DNA of 64,000 nt from Nitrospira sp. CR1.3 (GTDB taxonomy: Bacteria; Nitrospirota; Nitrospiria; Nitrospirales; Nitrospiraceae), in NCBI GenBank assembly GCA_014055525.1, contig WIAH01000019.1:1-64000 (forward strand), in the 5' to 3' direction. How positions within the stretch are numbered: the stretch's first letter is position 1; the number at the start of each line of letters is the position of its first letter. The notes under the pieces are model-generated. The model made no database searches. It saw nothing but the letters and a program-made list of their open reading frames with translations, and was not told the DNA's origin. This document shows, in pieces, positions 31,140 to 39,530 of this stretch. Made by a program: the position numbers and the translations under genes.

Positions 31140-31892
31140 TCACGTTCGCAGGCCCCCCATCAGGGTCAGGATCATGGAGGTCACGAACATGAGGCTGATG
31201 CCGATCAGGATGCCGAAAGCGACTTGCACCCTTCTGGTTGCCGTATAGGAAATCGCAGTGAGCGAGAGAATGACATACAAGAGTGACCCTGCGGCGAGGG
31301 TATAAAATGCGATCGACAGGTATGGTGAAACCCCCTGCCCGCTCAGCAAAGTCCCGATACAGGTCGGAGCGCCAGCCAGGAGGCCGAGGAGCAATACATC
31401 CCTCCATTGCACCGGGGTTTTCCCCGCAGCGCCGACAATGCCGAACCCCTCTGTGCCGTTGTGCAGTGCAAATCCGGCCACCAGCAGGAGGCTGAGCGCC
31501 CACTCGCCGTTGGCATAACTGGCGCCGATCGCCAGCCCTTCACCCAGATTGTGAAAGCCCATGCCCAGGGCGATCATATAAGGAAGAGACAGCAGTTTTG
31601 CTGCGTGATGACTCCCCAGGATGTGGCTGGCCTCAAGCTTGACGAGCCCGACGAGGCTCAGACCAAGGCCCCCGAGAAACACCATCCAGGAGAGCAGGTC
31701 GCGAGCCCCGCTGAGTTCGACCGCTTCGTGCATCAGGTCGAAGAAGAGGTAGAGCAGCACACCGGTGGCGACGCCGATCAGCCCGCCTTCCCAGGATCGC
31801 GGCAGCACTTTCCCCAGCAACAGTGCGGCAGCGATTCCCAAGTAGACGGGAATGACGCCCGCGATCACGCCTAAACCGACCAGGCCCAACAT
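31140..31892 (-). CDS. zupT: ZIP-family divalent metal transporter (ZupT-like)
   Basis: 250-aa membrane protein with eight predicted helices. The metal-site helices are IALGMGFHNLGEGLAIGASY (helix 4, HNxxEG) and LLVAGFALHNGTEGFGIVGA (helix 5, HNxxEG), the hallmarks of ZIP transporters. A His-rich cytosolic loop is short (GSHHAAK). It would import Fe2+, Zn2+ or Mn2+. It follows the receptor at 32060-34627 on the same strand after 167 bp containing a short-word repeat, and has no clear Shine-Dalgarno. Co-regulation with iron uptake is likely from position only. Confidence 0.88.
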   Translation of the reverse strand: MLGLVGLGVIAGVIPVYLGIAAALLLGKVLPRSWEGGLIGVATGVLLYLFFDLMHEAVELSGARDLLSWMVFLGGLGLSLVGLVKLEASHILGSHHAAKLLSLPYMIALGMGFHNLGEGLAIGASYANGEWALSLLLVAGFALHNGTEGFGIVGAAGKTPVQWRDVLLLGLLAGAPTCIGTLLSGQGVSPYLSIAFYTLAAGSLLYVILSLTAISYTATRRVQVAFGILIGISLMFVTSMILTLMGGLRT

Positions 31893-32022
31893 GGATGTCT
31901 TGTACCAGAACAGCCTGTGAAGACGAAAGATGCTCCCTCAGCGACATAGCCGCTACCAGTAAGACGGATGAGCCGCGTGAAACCGCATCTCGGCCTCCGA
32001 TGGATTGCTCGTTTCTACCATC

Positions 32023-32059
32023 TGTCTCGCTTTTCCCGCTTGTCCCGCTCGTCTCGCTC
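32023..32059. repeat. Short-word intergenic repeat (TCTCGC/CCCGCT words)
   Basis: The words CTCGCTTTTCCCGCTTGTCC and CGCTCGTCTCGCTC follow each other directly before the receptor stop codon. Only one clear arm is visible. It resembles the other spacer repeats of this window in its word structure. Confidence 0.4.
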
Positions 32060-34627
32060 TCAATTGAACTCCAGCTTGATCGAGCCGAGGACGGTCAACG
32101 GCGCGCCGGTGTAAACAATCTCCCGGAAATTCTGCGAGCCGGTGAAGTACCGCTGATCGAGCAGATTCGTGAAATTGATCGCGGCGAGCAGGTTGGTCTT
32201 ATTGAATACCTCCGGTTTGCGATAGTACAAGGCCGCGTCCATGCGCACAAAACCCGGCAACTCAAACTGCGCCTGACAGGCGGTCGGGTCCTGACATTGG
32301 AAGATGCCGTTGCGTTGACTTTGCGCATACATCCCGACACCTGCTCCGAACCCCTTCACGATCCCCTCCTGAAAGAAGTAGGTTGCCCAAAGGCTCCCTT
32401 GGTTCAAAGGGGCATTAGGCAAACGGCTGCCCACGGCGAACGTATTGTCTTGGCTGACTCGTGCCTTGATGTAGGCGTAGTTGGCGATAATTTCAAACCC
32501 AGGAAAGACCTGCCCTGCCACATCGAACTCAAAGCCTGTGCTCTGTTGCTCACCTGTCGCGATCGAAAATCCAGACCCGGGCCCCTGGCTAACATCGGCG
32601 GTCAAGACGTTTTTCTTTTTAATGTCGAACGCGGCTAACGTGGACCGAAGTTTTCCCTCAAAAAACTGGAACTTGAATCCACCCTCGACCTGCTCCCCTG
32701 TTTCAGGCTTGAACAACTGTCCGCTGGCGCTTCGAGAGATAGTGGGTTGGGGCGCAAATGACTGGGTATAGTTGGCGAAGATCGCCACCTGTTTAATGGG
32801 TTGGTAATTCAGGCCGACAGAGGGGCTGAAGTGATTGTCGGTTTGTTTATCCGTACCGCCTGTCTCATTGAACAGGCTCGGATCCTGAGACTGCTTCTGG
32901 TAGAAGTAGTCGTATCGGCCGCCCACATGCATGTGCAAGTTCTCAAGCAGGTCGATTTGATCTCCGGCGTAGACGCCGACGATTTGGTTCCTGGTCGAGC
33001 CGTTAAACTGTGATACCAGCTGATTGCTTCTGAACGAATAGCTGGGATTATAGATGTCGATCGTGTTCAAATTGGCAAAATCAGCGGAGTCGGACAGAAC
33101 GTTCTGTTTTGAATACTCCCACCCGAGTTCCACGCCCGCCAACAGCTTATGTTTGATGGACCCGGTTGAGAATTTTCCGTGGACTTCGTTCTGCATGTAG
33201 TTGCTTTGCACGAGGGTCGGGATATGAAACTGCGCCAACGAGAGAATTCCCGACGCATCATCCATGAACCAGGACTCAAGACTGTTGTAGTCTTCCGCTG
33301 TAACAGCCACGCGCAGTGCGGTGCGCCATTTCCACATGGCATTGAACTCATGCAGATAGACCAGCGTGGCTTTCCCCTGGTTGATCGTGTCTTGCTTCGT
33401 CGGATCTCCGAGGAAGCGGCTGATCGGGATATTCGCCGGACCATCGCCCACCGCGACGATGCCTCGATCAATCGGCGATCGATCATAGAGATACTCGAGC
33501 TCCAGCCGAAAGGTATCGCGGGAACTCGCTTCCCAACCGAAGGTCGGCGCAAGAAAGACGCGTTCGCTCTTGACTCCTTCGCGATAGCTCTGCGCATTTT
33601 CGTAGACCCCGTTGAACCGGTAGGTCAGAGTCTTGCTGTCATTCATCGGGCCGCCGATATCGACATTCGGCCGGTAGAGACCGTAGCTGCCGAAGATCAA
33701 CTCCCCTGAATAGTAGCGAGTTCGAAGGGGATCCTTCGTGATCTGATTGATGACACCGCCCGGATCTGACCGACCATAGAGATAGGAGGGCGGCCCCTTG
33801 ATGACTTCAATATTCTGCAGATTGGCCACGTCCCGCGAGGCCCTGGCGCCGAACGTGCTGTCTTCCCGGAAGCCGTTCTTAAACACGTTCAGATCAGACC
33901 GGAAACCACGAATCATGAAGTCGCCCGCTCGGCCTCCCTGCGTACTGGGCATGGAAGTTCCGCTCACGTTCCGGAGGGCTTGGTCCATCCGTATAATCTT
34001 CTGATCATCCATCACCTGTCGCGTGACGGTCTCGACGGAGCGGGGCACATCCTGAATCGGCACAGGAATTCTGGTGGCCGTGCTGGTGTCGTCCGCGGTG
34101 TAGGACTCACTTCGCTCCTTCATGTCCTTCACGACAATTTCCGGGACTTTCACCGGCTTCTGGGCGCTCTGACCCTGTTCAAGCATTCCCTCATTGGGAG
34201 ATGCCGACCCTTCACCTTGAGCCATCATAACGGTGGGCGGCGCAGCGAGAAGGGGCCCCGGTCCGATGGTCACCATCTGGGAGCCAGCCATATGATAAGT
34301 GAGGCCCGTTCCGATCAATAGGGTTTGCAATCCTTCTTCCGGAGTATGCCCGCCAGCGAGGCCGGGCGACTGCGCTCCGGCCGCAATCTCCGTCGGAACA
34401 CTGACTTGCCATCCGGTCGCGTCGGCGAATGCGTTCAATGCCGACCCAACCGGCTGCGAGGGAATATTGAAATTGACCGCCGACTGCTTCTGCTGAAGCG
34501 TTGTCGCGCTTTGAGCCTGTGTTGTGTCGGCCATTGAGCCGCAGATCGCCAGCAAGAGGAGCCCCATGCTGATGCGGTGCCGGCGATAGGCGCTACTGAA
34601 TGCTGCGAGTGGTTTGCCCTGTGACAT
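32060..34627 (-). CDS. TonB-dependent siderophore receptor with STN signalling domain
   Basis: 855-aa transducing receptor. The start at 34627 has AAGGAGG 6 nt upstream, better than the in-frame ATGs at 34651 and 34687. A signal peptide (about 10-38) precedes STN (FNIPSQPVGSALNAFADATG ... LQTLLIGTGLTYHM). The linker holds VPEIVVKDMKER. The plug (PIQDVPRSVETVTRQVMDDQ, VIKGPPSYLYGRSDPGGVIN) and a barrel ending LGSIKLEFN follow. It is paired with fecR and fecI just upstream. Similar to, but clearly diverged from, the receptor at 24407-26887, so probably a different ferric chelate. Confidence 0.93.
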   Translation of the reverse strand: MSQGKPLAAFSSAYRRHRISMGLLLLAICGSMADTTQAQSATTLQQKQSAVNFNIPSQPVGSALNAFADATGWQVSVPTEIAAGAQSPGLAGGHTPEEGLQTLLIGTGLTYHMAGSQMVTIGPGPLLAAPPTVMMAQGEGSASPNEGMLEQGQSAQKPVKVPEIVVKDMKERSESYTADDTSTATRIPVPIQDVPRSVETVTRQVMDDQKIIRMDQALRNVSGTSMPSTQGGRAGDFMIRGFRSDLNVFKNGFREDSTFGARASRDVANLQNIEVIKGPPSYLYGRSDPGGVINQITKDPLRTRYYSGELIFGSYGLYRPNVDIGGPMNDSKTLTYRFNGVYENAQSYREGVKSERVFLAPTFGWEASSRDTFRLELEYLYDRSPIDRGIVAVGDGPANIPISRFLGDPTKQDTINQGKATLVYLHEFNAMWKWRTALRVAVTAEDYNSLESWFMDDASGILSLAQFHIPTLVQSNYMQNEVHGKFSTGSIKHKLLAGVELGWEYSKQNVLSDSADFANLNTIDIYNPSYSFRSNQLVSQFNGSTRNQIVGVYAGDQIDLLENLHMHVGGRYDYFYQKQSQDPSLFNETGGTDKQTDNHFSPSVGLNYQPIKQVAIFANYTQSFAPQPTISRSASGQLFKPETGEQVEGGFKFQFFEGKLRSTLAAFDIKKKNVLTADVSQGPGSGFSIATGEQQSTGFEFDVAGQVFPGFEIIANYAYIKARVSQDNTFAVGSRLPNAPLNQGSLWATYFFQEGIVKGFGAGVGMYAQSQRNGIFQCQDPTACQAQFELPGFVRMDAALYYRKPEVFNKTNLLAAINFTNLLDQRYFTGSQNFREIVYTGAPLTVLGSIKLEFN

Positions 34628-34722
34628 GCCCCGCCTCCTTGTCCGTTCCATGCATGCGTAGACGGAAGGCGACGGAGATTTCCTCACCTGGCGGGCACTC
34701 GCGCAAGCTAGCTTGGAGGTGT

Positions 34723-35718
34723 TCAGAAGAGGATCGCGAGACGATCGGCCATGCCGACCATGTGGACCGGAACGGTCTGAGTCAGAAGGGACAAGGCTTT
34801 CGAGGGATCTTCCAGATCATAGGTGCCGGTCACCTGCATCTCGCCGATGGCGTGATTCCACAGGACGATCGTGCCTGGATAATACCGGCGCAATTCATCG
34901 ATGACCTGGGCGAAGGAGACGCCATTGACGACGAGCCGCCCTCGCAGCCAGGCTGACGCGGTTGCGATATCGACTGAGTAAGGATGCCCCAAACGGCCCC
35001 CCTCGGCCTGAATCTGCAATCCGGCGGTGACTTGCATGTGCGAATGATCCACCTGTCGAGTCTCGATCTCGACGATTCCTTCGAGCACCGTCACCTGATC
35101 ATGTCCTGGTTGCGTCCGCACGACGAACTGCGTGCCCACCGCGCGAGTGGCGGTCTCCTGACTCTCGACGACGAACGGACGTGTTGAATCCGGCTCTACG
35201 CGAAAGTAGGCTTCGCCCTTCAGTAACCGGACGCGCCGAGTGGTCCCGTCAAACGATGTCGCAATAGCGGTTTGCGTATTGAGCGTCACCGTCGAGCGAT
35301 CGAAAAGCTGAACCGTGCGCCGCTCTCCCGCCACCGTCATATAGTCGGCTTGAAACCGCGTGATGAGATCGAAGTGTCCGGCAGCCATGGCGAGCAGGAT
35401 GGCACAAGCGGCTATCGCGGCGACACGCAGCGCCCAGCCGCGAAACGTCGCCTGCCACGGACCGGGCCTGCGCGGCATTTGATGAGCGATCTCTATCGCC
35501 GCCTGGTGCAAATCCGGATCGTCCCAAACAGCGGATAAGCTCTGAAAGATCCGCGCATGGACCGGGCTCTTCGCCTCCCAGTTCTCGAAGGCGCGCCGGT
35601 CGTCAGAGGTCAGGCTGCTGTTGCGTAGTCGCACCACCCAGGCAATCGCCTCTTTTCTGATCTCAGCATCGACGTCGCTCTGTGACGATAACCCCCCTTG
35701 TTCGTCCCGTGATGGCAT
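34723..35718 (-). CDS. fecR: FecR-type anti-sigma/sigma-activating regulator
   Basis: 331-aa regulator with the same layout as the other two FecR proteins here: an N-terminal sigma-binding part (KEAIAWVVRLRNSSLTSDDR, AFENWEAKSP), one membrane helix (about residues 92-110), the periplasmic FecR domain (VAGERRTVQLFDRSTVTLNT, YFRVEPDSTRPFVVES) and a C-terminal STN-like part ending MVGMADRLAILF. GAGGA is 6 nt before the ATG. It stands 84 bp after fecI and 95 bp before its receptor. Confidence 0.92.
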   Translation of the reverse strand: MPSRDEQGGLSSQSDVDAEIRKEAIAWVVRLRNSSLTSDDRRAFENWEAKSPVHARIFQSLSAVWDDPDLHQAAIEIAHQMPRRPGPWQATFRGWALRVAAIAACAILLAMAAGHFDLITRFQADYMTVAGERRTVQLFDRSTVTLNTQTAIATSFDGTTRRVRLLKGEAYFRVEPDSTRPFVVESQETATRAVGTQFVVRTQPGHDQVTVLEGIVEIETRQVDHSHMQVTAGLQIQAEGGRLGHPYSVDIATASAWLRGRLVVNGVSFAQVIDELRRYYPGTIVLWNHAIGEMQVTGTYDLEDPSKALSLLTQTVPVHMVGMADRLAILF

Positions 35719-35802
35719 CCATCGTCCTCGTCGTCGATAGGTACTGCCTCAAAAAAACCGAAGGGCTAGTATATCGTGTGACGAAGAGGCGAGCCAATCT
35801 CC

Positions 35803-36321
35803 TCACTCCGCAAGAGTGAGTGAATCGAGCATGGCGCAGGACTGCTCCAGCGCGCGCATGAGCAGCTTTTCGACGCCGCTCTCGGAGATGCGCATGCGGG
35901 CGGCAATTTCGCGGTAGGTATACCCATAAACTTTGTAGAGGAGAAAGGCTTCTTTGGTGCGCGGGGGGAGACTGTCGATCGCATGGAGAAACACCTGCAG
36001 CCGCTCCTTGCCGAGCAGAACGCGCTCTTGAGAAGGCATCGCGCAAGGCACGTCCATAGCGGCATCGAACGAATCGGCATGTGGAGGCCGGCTGTGATCT
36101 TTCCGCAGGTAGTCAATCGCCAGGTTGGCCGCAATCCTGTGCAAGAGCGCCCGTGGATGCTCAACAGCCTGCTGATTCACCAGGCCGAGCAATCTGAGGT
36201 AGGTCTCCTGCACGAGGTCCGCTGCGGTGTCCCGAGAGTTGACCATCGCGACAAGACGCCGCGTCAGTTCGTCGCGGTGCCGGTGAAAGAGATCCTCGAT
36301 CTGCGCGTACGAGAGCGTCAT
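35803..36321 (-). CDS. fecI: FecI-type ECF sigma factor
   Basis: 172-aa ECF sigma factor with region 2 (AADLVQETYLRLLGL, ALLHRIAANLAIDYLRK) and region 4 (LPPRTKEAFLLYKVYGYTYR, EIAARMRISESGVEKLLMRA). The start at 36321 (MTLSYAQIEDLF) lies only 17 nt after the base of the leader hairpin; an in-frame ATG at 36354 is inside that hairpin. Upstream are leader copy 2 and a Fur-type site. It probably drives the receptor at 32060-34627. Confidence 0.92.
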   Translation of the reverse strand: MTLSYAQIEDLFHRHRDELTRRLVAMVNSRDTAADLVQETYLRLLGLVNQQAVEHPRALLHRIAANLAIDYLRKDHSRPPHADSFDAAMDVPCAMPSQERVLLGKERLQVFLHAIDSLPPRTKEAFLLYKVYGYTYREIAARMRISESGVEKLLMRALEQSCAMLDSLTLAE

Positions 36322-36338
36322 ATTCCAGCCATGAAAAA

Positions 36339-36394
36339 GCCCGCGGCATCGCACGATGCGCGCGGGCTCTGTCTGAAAAAGACTCTGGCCTCAG
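36339..36394 (-). ncRNA. Leader RNA element, copy 2, upstream of fecI
   Basis: Minus strand: GAGGCCA, 16-nt spacer with GTCT (3-6) pairing AGAC (12-15) around TTTTC, GAGCCC, then hairpin GCCCGCG + GCATC / GATGC + CGCGGGC, immediately followed by TTTTTC. This is the most terminator-like copy, and the fecI ATG is 17 nt beyond it. Confidence 0.78.
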
Positions 36395-36414
36395 TGACAG
36401 CGTATTGATGATAT

Positions 36415-36429
36415 TGAGAACTGGTCTCA
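36415..36429. promoter_or_regulatory. Fur-type 7-1-7 site upstream of fecI
   Basis: TGAGAAC-T-GGTCTCA, an inverted repeat with outer TGAGA/TCTCA perfect. It sits 20 bp from the leader element, almost the same distance as at the fecI gene at 28604. Confidence 0.68.
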
Positions 36430-36494
36430 GGTCAGGATTCTAGCAGCCTGCTCAAGCCAATGTCCAGCCCCGATTTCAGGAGAATGGCTTCGAG

Positions 36495-37727
36495 CTAGGC
36501 CAGTTGTCGCCGATGGGCCTGCCGTTTCAGCCACCACATGCGAAGGGCGGTGACGTAGAGCACGAGCGGGATGAAGCCGGTGAAGAAGACGATCCATCGG
36601 CCCGTGAGCCCGAACGCTTCGCCGTTGTGCAAAGGGAACAGCCAAGCCAGAAAGGTTTCACCGCCGGTAAACTGCCGCCAGTCATGCATGCGAAGTATCT
36701 TACCGCTATATTGATCCAGCCAGACCTGGCTTTGGCCGCTTGACCTCCGCACCTCGTCCGGCTGTCGCAGGAACACCTGATAGATGCCTGTCTCGTCGTG
36801 GGGCATGCCGATATACCGCAGATCCCCTTCGGAAAAGACTTGTCGGGCGAGCGCGGCGGCTTGTTCGGCGGACAGAGGTTGGGCGCCTGCAATCGGAAGA
36901 GATTGTATCGCTTGCTCCTTGGGAAACTCCTGGACGGGGGAAAAAAGCCGGACGATCGGAACCACATAGTTCCCGAACTCCAGATACACCCCCGTGAAGG
37001 CAAGCATGGCCAAGATGACTGCCGCGTAGAACCCGGTGAGTTTATGCCATTCGAAATGCCGTCGGATGACGCTTCCCCTCCCCGACGTGAAGGTGAAAGC
37101 CTGGCGCAACCTGCCGGGCCGCGGCCACCAGAGATAGAGGCCGGTGCTGATCGAAACAAGCAGGAAGAGCGCGACAAAGCCCAGGATGGTTTCACCCGGT
37201 TCTTCGATCAGTAGCGATTGATGCAATTCATAGATGAATGACACGAGGTATCCGCCCCATTCACGGTCCCGACTCAGCACGGTCGCCTTGTAGGGATCGA
37301 CGGCGACCTGGAACCAACGGAACTCCCCGGCTACGTCGGTCGGCACCTTGTGCCAAGCCAGAAAGACGTCGCGCTCGTCGGAGGGCCATTCAACGCCGTC
37401 CAGCCAGCCTTCTGAAGGCGCGGCAGCTTGGGCTACGGCGACAATTTCGTTCAGCGGCCGGTATGGGCCCGCGCCGCTCGTCGTCACTAACGCCGGATTC
37501 AGCCATTCGTCGATGGCCTTATAGAAGACTAAGAAGCTGCCGGTGAGACTCATCAACACGAACAGCCCGCCGCCGAACAGGCCGAGATACAGATGGAGTT
37601 TCAGCCAGAATTTTCTGTGCTTGAGGCGATGCGGCGCGGAGGTGGAGTGAGCGCGAGCTTCACCTGTCTCATCTGAATCAGTCGAGCCGGGCTGCGTGAT
37701 GACAGGATCGAGTGTATCGGTGGGCAT
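36495..37727 (-). CDS. PepSY-domain membrane protein (siderophore-iron reductase type)
   Basis: 410-aa inner-membrane protein. A soluble N-terminus (1-35) is followed by four helices (KLHLYLGLFGGGLFVLMSLT at about 43-62; ILGFVALFLLVSISTGLYLW; LTGFYAAVILAMLAFTGVYL; IVFFTGFIPLVLYVTALRMW) and two PepSY-like periplasmic parts. Conserved His lie in KLHLYLG, YELHQSLL, RRHFEWHKLTG and FPLHNGEAFG, consistent with haem ligation. It is a second, longer relative of the protein at 23224-24390. It ends 65 bp before the Fur-type site of the next operon and probably has its own promoter in 37728-37832, which I cannot define. Confidence 0.85.
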   Translation of the reverse strand: MPTDTLDPVITQPGSTDSDETGEARAHSTSAPHRLKHRKFWLKLHLYLGLFGGGLFVLMSLTGSFLVFYKAIDEWLNPALVTTSGAGPYRPLNEIVAVAQAAAPSEGWLDGVEWPSDERDVFLAWHKVPTDVAGEFRWFQVAVDPYKATVLSRDREWGGYLVSFIYELHQSLLIEEPGETILGFVALFLLVSISTGLYLWWPRPGRLRQAFTFTSGRGSVIRRHFEWHKLTGFYAAVILAMLAFTGVYLEFGNYVVPIVRLFSPVQEFPKEQAIQSLPIAGAQPLSAEQAAALARQVFSEGDLRYIGMPHDETGIYQVFLRQPDEVRRSSGQSQVWLDQYSGKILRMHDWRQFTGGETFLAWLFPLHNGEAFGLTGRWIVFFTGFIPLVLYVTALRMWWLKRQAHRRQLA

Positions 37728-37832
37728 CGTAGTGGCTCGATGATTATGACGAGGGACGGACCTGTCGCCGGACAGACCACACTTTCATAAGACGCGCGAG
37801 CGCGTTGAAACCTCACCCGGCTGGATCCCGTC

Positions 37833-37871
37833 TTGACATGTGATGCACATGCAAGTAGACTCATTGCATGT
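37833..37871 (+). promoter_or_regulatory. Toxin-antitoxin promoter and operator overlapping the start codon
   Basis: TTGACA (37833-37838), 17 bp, TAGACT (37856-37861). A perfect inverted repeat ACATGCAA (37847-37854) / TTGCATGT (37864-37871) lies across the -10 and covers the antitoxin ATG at 37868. The predicted start of transcription, 7 nt after the -10, is the A of that ATG, which would give a leaderless mRNA. Confidence 0.65.
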
Positions 37872-38098
37872 CGCGCATGATTCAACTCCGCCATGTCCCG
37901 GATGACTTGCACCGGAAGCTCAAGGCCCGCGCGGCCTTGGCAGGACTGTCCCTGTCGGATTACCTCATTCAGGAAGTCAAGCGCGTCGCGGAGCGCCCCA
38001 CGCTGGCTGAAGTGAGAAGTCGTCTGGCTCAACGACTTCCTGTCGCCACACACATCCCGCCGGCGAAAGCTGTTCGAGACGAGCGGGACAGTCGGTGA
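37868..38098 (+). CDS. FitA/VapB-type antitoxin (ribbon-helix-helix)
   Basis: 76-aa antitoxin. The N-terminus is a ribbon-helix-helix DNA-binding unit (MIQLRHVPDDLHRKLKARAA, then LAGLSLSDYLIQEVKR); the Arg-rich C-terminus binds the toxin. An internal ATG at 37877 (MIQLRH) is an alternative start. No Shine-Dalgarno precedes either, in line with a leaderless message. It overlaps the toxin gene as GTGA. Confidence 0.88.
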   Translation: MSRMIQLRHVPDDLHRKLKARAALAGLSLSDYLIQEVKRVAERPTLAEVRSRLAQRLPVATHIPPAKAVRDERDSR

Positions 38099-38487
38099 TC
38101 ATCGTCGATGCCTCCGCCCTCTTAGAGATTCTGCTCAACACTCCGTCGGGGGATGCAGTCGCATCGCGGCTCTTTTCCGATGAGGAAGCCCTCCATGCGC
38201 CTCACTTGCTTGATGTCGAAATTGCGCAGGTGCTCCGGCGGTATGCCTTGATCGGTGGCCTGGAGCCCGCACGCGGGCTCCAGGCCATGGAGGACCTCAT
38301 CGATCTTCCGATCACCCGCTATCCGCACGACCTGTTGCTTCCAAGGATCTGGGAACTCCGGCATGATCTCACCGCCTATGATGCCGCTTATGTCGCCCTT
38401 GCCGAGGCGCTCGCCGCGCCGCTCGTGACTCGCGATGCCCGGCTCGCATCGGCCGGTGGTCACCGCGCTCACATCGAACTCGTGTAA
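38095..38487 (+). CDS. VapC/FitB-type PIN-domain toxin
   Basis: 130-aa PIN ribonuclease with a GTG start coupled to the antitoxin stop. Acidic residues are in MIIVDASALLEILL (Asp5), HLLDVEIAQVL (Glu), LTAYDAAYVALAEAL (Asp) and LVTRDARLASAGG (Asp), the full PIN set. Its 3' end overlaps the convergent cysC 3' end by 19 bp. Complete and probably active. Confidence 0.9.
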   Translation: MIIVDASALLEILLNTPSGDAVASRLFSDEEALHAPHLLDVEIAQVLRRYALIGGLEPARGLQAMEDLIDLPITRYPHDLLLPRIWELRHDLTAYDAAYVALAEALAAPLVTRDARLASAGGHRAHIELV

Positions 38488-39077
38488 GGACGAAACTCTT
38501 CTGCAATGCGGAGCAGAATTGTCTCGACGCTCTGTGTGGGTGATTCGCGATCTGTGTCCACGACCACGTCGGGACACACCGGTTCTTCGTACGGATCCGA
38601 GAGGCCTGTGAGGTGTTGCAGTTCACCCCGTTGCGCCCTGGCATAGAGGCCTTTGGGGTCGCGTTCCATGCAGACGGCGAGTGGACAACGGACGTAGACT
38701 TCGACGAAGCGGCCGATGGTCTTCCGGGCCTCGGCACGGGCGTCCGCATAGGGCGCAATCGCGGCCACAATCGCGATGCCGGCGGCGCGCGTGATGCCCG
38801 CGGCGAGATGCGCGATGCGGCGGACGTTCTCCAGCCGATCCTCGCGCGAGAAGCCGAGATCTTTGGTGAGCGAGCGGCGCAGCTCATCGCCGTCCAGCAC
38901 GTGGACCGGTAAACCCTGCTGACGCAGTTCTTCCGCGAGCAGCCATGCGAGCGTGGTCTTCCCCGCTCCCGGTAAACCGGTGAACCAGATGGTAAAACCT
39001 TGTCGGGTCGAACTCGTTCCGTTCCAGCTTGAGGGGCCTGCCGCTTCAATGAGAGAGCGCTCAGGGGGTTCTGTCAT
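38469..39077 (-). CDS. cysC: Adenylylsulfate (APS) kinase
   Basis: 202-aa kinase making PAPS from APS and ATP. P-loop GLPGAGKTTLAWLLAEEL (about residues 34-51), APS-site motif DGDELRRSLTKDLGFSREDR (split by normal spacing) and FVEVYVRCPLAVCMERDPKG are all present. It stands alone, without cysDN. A TPR-sulfotransferase gene lies 450 bp upstream on the same strand, so the PAPS may feed sulfation rather than sulfate reduction; this is inference. The 3' end overlaps the PIN toxin gene by 19 bp. Confidence 0.92.
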   Translation of the reverse strand: MTEPPERSLIEAAGPSSWNGTSSTRQGFTIWFTGLPGAGKTTLAWLLAEELRQQGLPVHVLDGDELRRSLTKDLGFSREDRLENVRRIAHLAAGITRAAGIAIVAAIAPYADARAEARKTIGRFVEVYVRCPLAVCMERDPKGLYARAQRGELQHLTGLSDPYEEPVCPDVVVDTDRESPTQSVETILLRIAEEFRPYTSSM

Positions 39078-39173
39078 TATTGTTCCATTGTTGGCGAAGA
39101 GGTGGTGCCGTTGACCCCTTCAGAATGTTGGTGTAACCTCACACCTATCAGTGTGAACGACAAGGTTGATGAT

Positions 39174-39377
39174 ATGCACGCTGTAAAAAAGAGCAAGACC
39201 TCGCGCCTTCGAAATCTGGCTGGGAGATCCCGTCGGCGAGTCAAGCACCGCCCTGCCCCTGTGTGGCAAGAGCTGCTCAGGATCTCGAAGGCCATTCCTC
39301 ACGCTGATCTGCATAAACTGCCGACGGATCTGGCAGCGCATCATGATCATTATTTGGCAGGTGGCCACGTTTCTTGA
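39174..39377 (+). CDS. Antitoxin-like protein of a decayed toxin-antitoxin pair
   Basis: 67-aa protein: basic N-terminus (VKKSKTSRLRNLAGRSRRR) and a C-terminal half of the kind found upstream of PIN toxins (WQELLRISKAIPHADLHKLP, then TDLAAHHDHYLAGG). AAGG lies 8 nt before the ATG at 39174. Its stop overlaps the TTG start of the toxin remnant at 39374. It may still be expressed although its partner is broken. Confidence 0.65.
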   Translation: MHAVKKSKTSRLRNLAGRSRRRVKHRPAPVWQELLRISKAIPHADLHKLPTDLAAHHDHYLAGGHVS

Positions 39378-39466
39378 GGCACGTCTTTGCCGATACGGCC
39401 TACTGGCTGGCCCTCACCACGGATCGTCACTTCGAGCAAGAAGGGTTTGTCGCGTTGATGCGATAG
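39374..39466 (+). pseudogene. PIN toxin remnant with large internal deletion
   Basis: A 30-codon frame, TTG start. The first 13 residues (RHVFADTAYWLAL) are a PIN N-terminus with its first Asp, and the rest (TTDRHFEQEGFVALMR) is a PIN C-terminus with its last Asp; about 100 codons in between are missing. The join is in frame and ends with a normal stop. The deleted product cannot fold as a PIN domain. Confidence 0.75.
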
Positions 39467-39498
39467 GCCTATCATCTTCCCCGCCGTAACCCAGCACC

Positions 39499-39530
39499 TC
39501 CACTTTCCGACTTTGCTCACTTTCTAACTT
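39499..39530. repeat. Short-word intergenic repeat (ACTTTC words)
   Basis: CCACTTTCCGACTTTGCTCA then CTTTCTAACTTT, directly before the TPR-sulfotransferase stop. The same words appear in the nuo spacers at about 52405-52422 and 61185-61207. Confidence 0.45.

Noticed and set aside
32023-38096. GAGACGAGCGGGACA occurs both in the spacer at about 32041-32056 (reverse strand) and at the end of the antitoxin gene near 38085
   Set aside because: In the antitoxin it encodes a normal C-terminal tail (RDERD); a 15-nt match is probably chance.
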